64,000 nucleotides of DNA from Cryptosporangium phraense (GTDB lineage Bacteria; Actinomycetota; Actinomycetes; Mycobacteriales; Cryptosporangiaceae). Shown in pieces: positions 44,015-52,039 of this stretch (the first letter of the stretch is position 1; each line of letters starts with the position of its first letter). The notes beneath the pieces are model-generated. The model ran no database searches and was not told the origin of the DNA. It was given only the letters and a program-made list of their open reading frames with translations. A program made the translations under genes and the position numbers. The stretch lies in NCBI RefSeq assembly GCF_006912135.1, contig NZ_VIRS01000002.1, forward strand, positions 1-64,000. Direction: 5' to 3'.

Positions 44015-45996
44015 CCCTCGATGCCTACCGGCGGATGGTCCTGACCGGTGGGGACCTGGCGGTCGAGCTCGACTCCGGCCGCCGGGTCTCGGTCCGCGCG
44101 ACCGCACCCGTCGAGGGTGTGCTGAGGCTCCGGATCGGTGACCCGTCCGTCTGCGACGACATTCTCCTTCCTGATCTCGACGATCGGCCGGTGGACATCT
44201 CCGCCCAGGGCACCGGGGTGGCGCTCCGCGCCCCCGGTGTTTCCGCCGTCTGGCGCGATGGCCAGGACTTTCGTCTCGGCCCGTTCGCACGGTTCGCCGA
44301 ACCGGCGGCCTCGACCGTGCCGTACGCGGCGGGCGCGAGGGAGGCGACCGACGACCGCCCGGCCGGCTGGGTCGAGACCGTGCACCTACCCCCGGGTGCC
44401 CGGGTTTACGGCGGAGGCGAGAGCTACCAGGGCCCGAACCTGCGCGGGCGGCACCGCTACCTGCGCAACACCGAGCAGGACCGCAACGCCGGGCGCGACA
44501 GCGCGTACCTCAACGTCCCGCTGCTGTGGTCGGACGCCGGGTGGGGGCTGTTCGTGCACACCGGCGGAGTCGTGGACGCCGACCTGGGGGCCGAGCACGT
44601 CGAGGCGGCCCGGATCGAGGTCGACGGGCCCGGCATCGACCTGTTCCTGCTGCTCGGCGACGGCCCGACGATCCTGCGGCGCTACTCCGAGCTGACCGGC
44701 CGGCCCGGACCGCTGCCGGACTGGGCGTTCGGCGTCTGGATGAGCCGGTCGTCGTACTTCACCGCGGCCGAGATGGTCGCGGTCGCCGACGACCTGCGGG
44801 CCGCGGACTGCCCGGTCGATGTGATGCACGTCGACGAGTGGCTCGCCGAGTCGGTGCTGGACGACGCGGCCTGGAGCTCGGCGCCGAACCGCACTCGGTT
44901 TCCGTCCGGATGGACGTCGGAATTGGCTTCGCGGGGCGTCCGGACGAGCGTCTGGATCAACCCCTACCTGGCCAAGGGCTCGGCACTCGCGGACGAGGCG
45001 ACGGCGAAGGGCTACCTGATCCGGACGCCGGACGGAGAGCCGGCGGGCGCGGCCGACAACCCCGACACGCTGCCGGTCGACTTCACCGATCCGGAGGCCC
45101 GGGAGTGGTGGCAGGGGCGGCTGGCCGAGGTGCTCGGCGCGGAAGGCGTGTCGGCGCTGTTGTCCGACTTCGGGGAGGAAGTACCCCCCGACGCGGTCTT
45201 CGACGACGGGCGACGAGGCCGGGACCGCCACAATTCGTACGGGCTGATCTACGCCGAGACCGTGTGGGAGGTCGGGCGCCGGGTTCGCCCGGACGACTTC
45301 GCGCCGATCTTCCGGGCCGGCACCGCGGGGTCGCAGCGCACCCCGGCGCACTGGGCCGGCGACATGCCGTCGACCTGGGCCGGGCTCGTGTCGTCGCTCC
45401 GGGCCTGCCTGTCGATGTCGCTCTCCGGCTTCGCGGTCGTCAGCCACGACAGCGGCGGGTACTGGACGCCGTCGTCCTACGACCGGGCGTTGGAGCTGCG
45501 TAAGACGATGACGCCGGACGCCGTCGAGGCGGACGTGGAACCGGAGCTGTACGCGCGCTGGGCGCAGTGGGGCGCGCTGAGCCCCATCATGCGGTTCCAC
45601 GGCGTCGGCCGGCGCGAGCCGACCGCGTATCCGGAGCCGGCCCGGTCGGTGGCGGTGGCCGCGTGCCGGCTCCGCAAGGCGCTGCAGCCGTACCTGGTCT
45701 CGGTGGCCGCCTCGGCCTCGGCCGACGGGTCGCCGATGATGCGGCCGATGGTGCTGGCCTACCCGGGTGACCGGGCCGGCCGTGACGCCGAGTTGCAGTA
45801 CCTGCTCGGGCCGGACCTGCTGGTGGCCCCGCTGCTGGAGCCGGGCGGCACGCGCGAGGTGTGGTTCCCGCCGGGGGAGTGGGTGCCGGTCTGGGGCGCG
45901 TCGGCGGGCTCGGGCTGGGCGACTATTCGGTGTGAAATCGACCAGTTCCCGGTGTATGCGCGGGCGGGTTCGGCGGTCGCCGGCGTCGTAGCGTAG
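44011..45996 (+). CDS. glycoside hydrolase family 31 alpha-xylosidase-like enzyme (YicI type)
   Basis: A 661-residue GH31 enzyme. Nucleophile Asp386 is in ALLSDFGEEVP (YicI has KTDFGERIP-like sequence) and acid/base Asp451 in AHWAGDMPSTW. It has no signal peptide, so it is probably cytoplasmic. It differs in motif type from the other GH31 protein at 13898-15892, which carries WLDACEPE. Translation is coupled to the cupin. No transporter lies in this short operon. Alpha-xylosidase or related activity is likely, but the exact specificity cannot be told. Confidence 0.88.
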   Translation: MTLDAYRRMVLTGGDLAVELDSGRRVSVRATAPVEGVLRLRIGDPSVCDDILLPDLDDRPVDISAQGTGVALRAPGVSAVWRDGQDFRLGPFARFAEPAASTVPYAAGAREATDDRPAGWVETVHLPPGARVYGGGESYQGPNLRGRHRYLRNTEQDRNAGRDSAYLNVPLLWSDAGWGLFVHTGGVVDADLGAEHVEAARIEVDGPGIDLFLLLGDGPTILRRYSELTGRPGPLPDWAFGVWMSRSSYFTAAEMVAVADDLRAADCPVDVMHVDEWLAESVLDDAAWSSAPNRTRFPSGWTSELASRGVRTSVWINPYLAKGSALADEATAKGYLIRTPDGEPAGAADNPDTLPVDFTDPEAREWWQGRLAEVLGAEGVSALLSDFGEEVPPDAVFDDGRRGRDRHNSYGLIYAETVWEVGRRVRPDDFAPIFRAGTAGSQRTPAHWAGDMPSTWAGLVSSLRACLSMSLSGFAVVSHDSGGYWTPSSYDRALELRKTMTPDAVEADVEPELYARWAQWGALSPIMRFHGVGRREPTAYPEPARSVAVAACRLRKALQPYLVSVAASASADGSPMMRPMVLAYPGDRAGRDAELQYLLGPDLLVAPLLEPGGTREVWFPPGEWVPVWGASAGSGWATIRCEIDQFPVYARAGSAVAGVVA

Positions 45997-46151
45997 CTGC
46001 GATGTGCGTCACAGTGATCGAGCAAGTGCTGAGGACAACGGGAGTGTGTGCCCGCATACGTTCGTGAACGGGGTGTTTCGCGGGTCCACTGAGGCCTACA
46101 GTCGCGTTTCTAGCCATTCCGGTCGGGTCGGCGCGGAGGGCGGACACAGAA

Positions 46152-48350
46152 ATGCGACGGGGTTGGCTCTCGGGAGCCGTGGTGTGCAGCGTGGCCTTCC
46201 AGGTCGCGCTCGTGATGCTGCCTGCCGGAGCGGTGCACGTCGAGAGCGTCGGCTTACTCTGCGTGACGGTCTGGGCGATGCTCCACTTTCTCCGCCGGGC
46301 CCGGGAACTGACCGGCGCGCAGCGGCGCTGGCGGCTGCTGAGCGTGGTCGCGCTGGCGCTGTGGGCGCTCGCGCTGAGCGGCAACGAGATCGGGCTACTG
46401 CTCGGGACGACGCTCGAAGTGCGGATGTTCGTGCTGGCGGTGCTCGCCCAGGGCGCACTGGCCTGCGCGGTCGTGACGCTGCTGGTCGTCCCGGGGTTGC
46501 GGCTGACCAGGGCGTCGACGACCCGGATGCTGCTGGACGGGGTCGCGGTGGGGCTGTCGCTGGCCTCGCTGGCCTGGGTCGCGCTGTTCGGCGTGGATCC
46601 CCGGGTCGATGTGGACGCTCCCGGGGCGTTGGCGCTGATCACGCTGTCCGGATCGTTGCTGGTGCTGCTGTCGGCGGCGTTACCGCTCTTCCTCGGCGGG
46701 AGCCGGAACGGGCCGTCGTCGCTCGGGTCGTTCGCGGCCGGGATCGCGATGATGGCGGTCGGGGCGGTGGCGGCCGGGTTCGCGGCGCTGGCCGGTAGCC
46801 CGACGCCGGAGGTCGCGGCCGGGGGAGCGCTGCTGCTCGGCACCGCGCTGCTCGGACGGGCCGCGCTGCTGCCGCTGCCGACGTTCGTCCGGCGGCCGCC
46901 GTGGGACTACCCGTCGACGCTCTCGCAGGCGCTGCCGTATCTGGTGCTGCTGGCGTTGGCGCTGGTCGCCGGGGTGCACCAGCTGCTCGTGCGGCAGATC
47001 AACCTGGTGCTGGTCGGGATGCTGTTCGTGCTGGCGGTGTCGGTGCTGACCCGGCAGTTCCTGTCGTTGAGGCGGAACGCGCGGCTGGCCGCCGAGCTGA
47101 CCCGTCAGCGGGCTCAGCTGGCCTATCAGGCGTTTCGCGACCCGTTGACCGGGCTGGCGAACCGGGCGCTGTTCGCCGAGCGGCTGGCGTCCGCGTCGGC
47201 CGACGGCGGCACGCCGTCCGTCCTGCTGATGGACCTGGACGCGTTCAAGGCGGTGAACGACACGCGGGGTCATGCCGCCGGGGATCAGCTGCTGGTGACC
47301 GTCGCCCGGCGGATGCGGACCGCGGTCGGGAACGGCGACACGGTCGCCCGGATGGGCGGCGACGAGTTCGCGGTGCTGTTGCCGGGTTCCTCGGACGCGG
47401 AAGTGGTCGCGCAGCGGATTCTCGAGCGGGTGGCCGGGCCGGTGACGTTGGACGAGGCGACCGTGGGGGTGCGGGTGAGCGTCGGCGTCGCGACCGCCCG
47501 GCGCGGAGCGTCGCCCGACGCCGTCCTCCGGGACGCGGACCTGGCGCTGTACCGGGCGAAGTCCGAGGGCAAGAACCGCTACCGGGTGGCCGACCGGGAG
47601 CTGGCCGACCGCGCGCTCGAGAAGTTCCGGCTGCAGGAGGAGCTGCGCGAAGCGGTCGACCGGGACGAGTTCGAGGTCGGGTACCGCCCGCTCGTCGAGC
47701 CGGCGTCCGAACGGGTCGTGGGGGCCGAGGCCGTGGTCCGCTGGCGGCACCCCACCCGAGGCCTGCTCGGCCGGGCCGACTTCGCCGACGCGGCGGTCGC
47801 GGTCGGCCTGCTCTCCACGGTGGACCGCCGGACGTTGTCGATGGCCTGCGCCGACGCCCGCACCTGGCGCGCCGGGCGGCTGACCGTCACCGTGCCTGTG
47901 GGGGCGGCCTGCGTGGCCGACCCGGCGGTCGTCGGCGCGGTGCTGACCTGCCTCGACGGCCTGTCTCCGAACGCTCTGGAGCTGGCCGTGCCGGAGGCCG
48001 CGCTGGCCGCCGACCTGACCGCGGTCGAGCCGCCGCTGCGCGGGCTGGCCGATCTGGGCGTCGGGCTCGGCATCGCCGACTTCGGCGCCGGGCCGACCGA
48101 ACTGCGTCGGCTGCGCTCGCTGCCGTTCCGGACCCTGACCCTGCACCCGTCGCTGGCCGGCGACCCGGCGTTGACCAGGGCGGTGCTCGACCTGGCCCGG
48201 AGCCTGGGGCTGCGCGCGGTGGTGACCGGAGTCGAGTCCTGGGCGCGCCTGCGCGACTGCGGCGCCCCGCTGGCGACCTACGGCCCGCCGCTGCCGGCAG
48301 CCGAGTTCGCGCTGTTGACCAGAACGTCGCGAGCCGACTCCGTCGCCTAG
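46152..48350 (+). CDS. membrane GGDEF-EAL protein with intact GGDEF and degenerate EAL
   Basis: A 732-residue protein. About 8 TM helices (1-300) lead to GGDEF (residues 402-406 in RMGGDEFAVLL), which looks able to make cyclic di-GMP. The EAL domain has lost catalytic residues when read against the paralog at 49793: the Asn of VSVNIC is replaced by Pro, the Glu of LEVTE by Ala, the first Asp of DDFG by Ala, the Lys of IKID is missing, and the Glu of AEGVE is Thr. It probably acts as a cyclase or sensor without phosphodiesterase activity. Its stop interlocks with the phosphofructokinase stop. Confidence 0.88.
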   Translation: MRRGWLSGAVVCSVAFQVALVMLPAGAVHVESVGLLCVTVWAMLHFLRRARELTGAQRRWRLLSVVALALWALALSGNEIGLLLGTTLEVRMFVLAVLAQGALACAVVTLLVVPGLRLTRASTTRMLLDGVAVGLSLASLAWVALFGVDPRVDVDAPGALALITLSGSLLVLLSAALPLFLGGSRNGPSSLGSFAAGIAMMAVGAVAAGFAALAGSPTPEVAAGGALLLGTALLGRAALLPLPTFVRRPPWDYPSTLSQALPYLVLLALALVAGVHQLLVRQINLVLVGMLFVLAVSVLTRQFLSLRRNARLAAELTRQRAQLAYQAFRDPLTGLANRALFAERLASASADGGTPSVLLMDLDAFKAVNDTRGHAAGDQLLVTVARRMRTAVGNGDTVARMGGDEFAVLLPGSSDAEVVAQRILERVAGPVTLDEATVGVRVSVGVATARRGASPDAVLRDADLALYRAKSEGKNRYRVADRELADRALEKFRLQEELREAVDRDEFEVGYRPLVEPASERVVGAEAVVRWRHPTRGLLGRADFADAAVAVGLLSTVDRRTLSMACADARTWRAGRLTVTVPVGAACVADPAVVGAVLTCLDGLSPNALELAVPEAALAADLTAVEPPLRGLADLGVGLGIADFGAGPTELRRLRSLPFRTLTLHPSLAGDPALTRAVLDLARSLGLRAVVTGVESWARLRDCGAPLATYGPPLPAAEFALLTRTSRADSVA

Positions 48351-49651
48351 CGCAGGTTCGGGGGCTGGCCGGTGGCCTCCAGGACCGACGTCCAGAGGTC
48401 GCCTTCCGGGTCGACCTGGTTGCGCTTGCTGATCGCCAGCCGCATCGGGACGTGGACGAACCGGCCGTGCCAGCGGCCGACCACCATCTCGGTGCGCCCG
48501 GCCATCGCCGCGTGTACGGCGGTGTGCGCGAGCCGCAGGCAGTAGACGCTGTCGTACGGGTTCGCGGGCACGCTGCGGATCGTGTAGCTCGGGTCGATGT
48601 ACTTCAGGTTCAGCTCGAGCCCGGCCTCGTCGAAGTCCTGGCTGATGCGGTGGCGCAGGTGGACGCCGATGTCGCCGAGCCTCCGGTTCCCCGACGCGTC
48701 GGTGCCGTTCGTCTCCAGGAGCTCCTGCCCGGCGCCCTCCGCCACCACGACGACCGCATGCCCCCGCTCGACGACCCGTTTGCGCAGGTGAGCGAGGAGG
48801 CCCCGGTCGCCCTCGAGCGTGAACGGCACCTCGGGGATCAGCACGAAGTCGGCGTCGTTCTTGGCCAGCGCCGCGTAGCAGGCGATGAACCCGGAGTGCC
48901 GTCCCATCAGTCGGACCAGCCCGACGCCGTTCGGCACGGTCCGGGCCTCGACGTGCGCGGTGCGGATCGACTCCGCGGCCCGGCCGAACGCGGTCTGGAA
49001 CCCGAAGCTCTGGTTGATGTACGGGATGTCGTTGTCGATCGTCTTGGGGACGCCGACGACCGCGATCTTCAGCCCGCGGTCCGCGATCTCCGCGCTGACG
49101 TTGATCGCCCCGCGCATGGTGCCGTCGCCGCCGACGACGAACAGCGCGGAGATGCCGAGCCGTTCCAGGCAGTCGACGATCTCCCCGGCGTCCTGCTCAC
49201 CGCGCGAGGTGCCGAGGATCGTGCCGCCGTGCTCGTTGATACCCGCGACGGCGTCCGGCGTCAGGTCGACGACGTCCCGGCCGTACCTCGCGATGAAGCC
49301 CTGATAGCCGTTGCGGATCCCGACGATCCGGCGGACGCCGTAGTGCTCGGTCAGCTCCAGCACGAGCCCGCGGATCACGTCGTTGAGCCCGGGGCACAGC
49401 CCGCCGCAGGTCACGATCGCCACCCGGGTCTTGGCCGGCTCGAAGAAGATGCGGCTGCGCGGGCCGCCGGGTTCGAAGCTCGGTAACTGCTCGATCGGTA
49501 GTCCGCGGGCGGCGACCATCGAGATCGTGTCGTCGAAGAGCACGCGGTCGCCTTCGTCGACGTACGCCTCGGTCGTTCGACGCGCCTCGACCAGAGGCGC
49601 GAACGGCGAGTCGATCCGGCAGGGACCGAGGGACGCAATGGAGAAGTCCAT
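48347..49651 (-). CDS. ATP-dependent 6-phosphofructokinase
   Basis: A 434-residue phosphofructokinase of the long group. VAIVTCGGLCPGLNDVIRG opens the domain, VVGGDGTMRGA is the phosphoryl-donor loop and VPKTIDNDIPYI the catalytic loop. The GGDG with PKTIDND combination belongs to the plant-like/X-group clade; GGDG rather than GGDD argues for ATP over pyrophosphate as donor. It phosphorylates fructose 6-phosphate in glycolysis. The ATG at 49651 follows GGAAGG. A perfect hairpin lies immediately before this ribosome site. Confidence 0.9.
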   Translation of the reverse strand: MDFSIASLGPCRIDSPFAPLVEARRTTEAYVDEGDRVLFDDTISMVAARGLPIEQLPSFEPGGPRSRIFFEPAKTRVAIVTCGGLCPGLNDVIRGLVLELTEHYGVRRIVGIRNGYQGFIARYGRDVVDLTPDAVAGINEHGGTILGTSRGEQDAGEIVDCLERLGISALFVVGGDGTMRGAINVSAEIADRGLKIAVVGVPKTIDNDIPYINQSFGFQTAFGRAAESIRTAHVEARTVPNGVGLVRLMGRHSGFIACYAALAKNDADFVLIPEVPFTLEGDRGLLAHLRKRVVERGHAVVVVAEGAGQELLETNGTDASGNRRLGDIGVHLRHRISQDFDEAGLELNLKYIDPSYTIRSVPANPYDSVYCLRLAHTAVHAAMAGRTEMVVGRWHGRFVHVPMRLAISKRNQVDPEGDLWTSVLEATGQPPNLR

Positions 49652-49662
49652 GGATCGGCCTT

Positions 49663-49686
49663 CCGTCGCGGGGGTACCCGCGACGG
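49663..49686 (-). promoter_or_regulatory. hairpin at the ribosome site of phosphofructokinase
   Basis: Two perfect 10-base arms (CCGTCGCGGG on the plus strand and its complement) enclose a 4-base loop. On the mRNA the 3' arm ends in GG and runs into GGAAGG, 7 bases before the ATG. It could control translation or be an operator. Confidence 0.65.
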
Positions 49687-49792
49687 CACTGTCGCCTGGT
49701 TTGCATCCTGCCTCACCGGCCGCGGCGAGATAACCCTTCAGTACGAGCCCGGCCCGCCGATGGGTGGATGAGGCACGTTCGCGGGGGGACGC

Positions 49793-52039
49793 ATGCCGGG
49801 AAAGGCTCGCTGGTGGGTGGCGACGCTGGTCGGCGTCGTGCTCTACGAGTGGGCGGCGGCCCGCTTCGGCTCCGGGTTCTACCCGTTCGACCGGGGCGTG
49901 CTGGTGGGTGTGGTCGGGTGGATGCTCGTCCGGTACACCCGGGCCAGCCGTGAGGCGACCGGGCGGCTGCGGACGGCCCGCCGGCTCGGGGCGGCGGCCG
50001 CGGCGCTCTGGCTGGGTGCGATCGCCTGGAACCTGGCCGCCGACCTCGCCGGGGTGCCCGAGAAGACCCAGACCGTCGTCTACGCGCTGGCCTCGCTGCT
50101 GCCCGCGGCCTGCGGCGTCGCCGCGATGGTGACGCTGCCGGTCGCGCCTCCGACGACGCTCGGCAAGCTGCGCCTGGTACTCGACGGGCTGATCGCCGCG
50201 TTCTCGATGCTCGCGCTGGTGTGGCTGTTCGTGCTGAAGGACTGGTACGCGTCGCACGGCGGCGGCGCGGACGGCGTCACGCTGATGGTGCTGTGCATCG
50301 TGCTGATCGTCGTCGCCGCGATGGCGCTGATCCTGCTGGCCAACGGGTCGGGTCGGCAGGTCACCGCGCTGACCGGCCTGGCCGTCGGGCTGGGGCTGAT
50401 CGCGATCGCGATGTTGCTGCAGTTGGCGTCGATCCTGCAGGGGTCGGGCTGGCTGTGGGGGAACGGGCTGCTGCAGCTCGGGGTGCTGGTGCTGGGGGCT
50501 ACGGCGCGCCTGCCGTTCGGTGCCCCGGTCCGGGACCGCGACAGCACGACGCTGGCGTCGCACGCGCTGCCGTACCTGCCGTTGGCCGGGATGATCGTGG
50601 TGGTGATGGGTGACCAGGTCCGGGACGGCTCGATCGACATGCTGGTGGCCTGGCTCGCGCTGAGCGCCGTCGTCGCCGTGCTCGGGAGGCAGTTCGTCTC
50701 GCTGCGGATGACCGCATCGCTCAACCGCGAGATCGACGCCCACCGCGCCCGCCTGGCCCATCAGGCGTTCCACGACCCGCTGACCGGCCTGGCCAACCGG
50801 GCGCTCTTCGGCGAGCGGCTCGCGTCGGCATTGTCGGACGGCTCCGGGCCCGCGCTGCTCCTCGTCGATCTGGACGGGTTCAAGGCGGTGAACGACACCC
50901 GCGGTCACGCGGCCGGGGACCAGTTGCTGGTCGCGGTGGCCGGGCGCCTGAAAGGCGCGGTCCGCGCGACCGACACGGTCGCGCGCCTCGGCGGCGACGA
51001 GTTCGCGGTGGTGCTGCCCGGGGCCGCGGAGCCGTCCGCCGCGATCGCGGTGGCGAGCCTCATCCTGCAACGGGTCGGAGAACCGGTCTCGCTCAGCGAG
51101 GGCGCGCCGGTCGCGGTCCGGGCGAGCGTCGGGATCGCGCTCGCCGACGGCGAGTCGACCGCCGAACTGCTCCTTCGGGACGCCGACCTGGCGCTGTACG
51201 AGGCCAAGGAGAGCGGGAAGAACCGGTACCAGGTCGCCGACCCCGAGCTCTCCCGGTCGACGCTCGGCCGGCTGCAGTTGGAGGAGGAGCTGCGGGCCGG
51301 GCTCGAGGCCGGCGAGTTCGAGGTGCACTACCAGCCGATCGTCGAGCTCGAGTCGGAGCGGATCACCGCGGTCGAGGCGCTGCTGCGGTGGCGTCATCCG
51401 GTTCGGGGGCTGCTCGGGCCGGGGGCCTTCCTGGAGGCGGCCGAGGCCGCGGGCATCCTCCCGGCGCTGGACGGGGTGGCGCTGCGGGCCGCGTGCCGCC
51501 AAGTTTCCGAGTGGCGGTCGGGTCGTCCGGATTTCGTGGTGAGCGTGAACATCTGCGCGGCGCACCTGGTGGATCCCGGGCTGGCGGCCGAGGTCACGGC
51601 CGCGCTGGGGTCGGTGCCGGCGTCGGCGTTGATGCTGGAGGTGACCGAGACCGCGCTGGTGGCCGACCTGGCCATGGCGGCCAGGAGCCTGCGTGAGCTG
51701 GCCGACCTCGGAGTGCGGATCGCGCTGGACGACTTCGGGACCGGGTACTCGTCGCTGACGTACCTGCGGACGCTGCCGATCGACGCGATCAAGATCGACG
51801 GCTCGTTCGTCCGTGACCTGGACGGGAACGCGACCGACGAGGCGGTGACCAGGGCGATCCTCGGGCTGGCCGAGACGCTGGGGTTGCGTCCGGTGGCCGA
51901 GGGGGTCGAGGGGGAGTCGCAGGCCGAGCGGTTGCGTGACCTGCGGTGCGGGCACGCTCAGGGGTTCCTGTTCGCGCGCCCGATGCCGGCCGCGGAGGTG
52001 TCTCGCCTGCTGGCCTCGCCGGCGGTGTCGGTGGCTTAG
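49793..52039 (+). CDS. membrane GGDEF-EAL protein, both domains intact
   Basis: A 748-residue paralog of the protein at 46152. About 9 TM helices (1-290) are followed by GGDEF (400-404 in RLGGDEFAVV) and EAL (528-530 in AVEALLRWRHP). The EAL side keeps VNICAAHL, LEVTETAL, LDDFGTGYSSL, IKIDGSFV and AEGVE, so phosphodiesterase activity on cyclic di-GMP is likely; it could also synthesise it. It is divergent from the phosphofructokinase gene (141 bases apart). Its stop interlocks with the stop of the following minus gene (TTAG). Confidence 0.9.
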   Translation: MPGKARWWVATLVGVVLYEWAAARFGSGFYPFDRGVLVGVVGWMLVRYTRASREATGRLRTARRLGAAAAALWLGAIAWNLAADLAGVPEKTQTVVYALASLLPAACGVAAMVTLPVAPPTTLGKLRLVLDGLIAAFSMLALVWLFVLKDWYASHGGGADGVTLMVLCIVLIVVAAMALILLANGSGRQVTALTGLAVGLGLIAIAMLLQLASILQGSGWLWGNGLLQLGVLVLGATARLPFGAPVRDRDSTTLASHALPYLPLAGMIVVVMGDQVRDGSIDMLVAWLALSAVVAVLGRQFVSLRMTASLNREIDAHRARLAHQAFHDPLTGLANRALFGERLASALSDGSGPALLLVDLDGFKAVNDTRGHAAGDQLLVAVAGRLKGAVRATDTVARLGGDEFAVVLPGAAEPSAAIAVASLILQRVGEPVSLSEGAPVAVRASVGIALADGESTAELLLRDADLALYEAKESGKNRYQVADPELSRSTLGRLQLEEELRAGLEAGEFEVHYQPIVELESERITAVEALLRWRHPVRGLLGPGAFLEAAEAAGILPALDGVALRAACRQVSEWRSGRPDFVVSVNICAAHLVDPGLAAEVTAALGSVPASALMLEVTETALVADLAMAARSLRELADLGVRIALDDFGTGYSSLTYLRTLPIDAIKIDGSFVRDLDGNATDEAVTRAILGLAETLGLRPVAEGVEGESQAERLRDLRCGHAQGFLFARPMPAAEVSRLLASPAVSVA

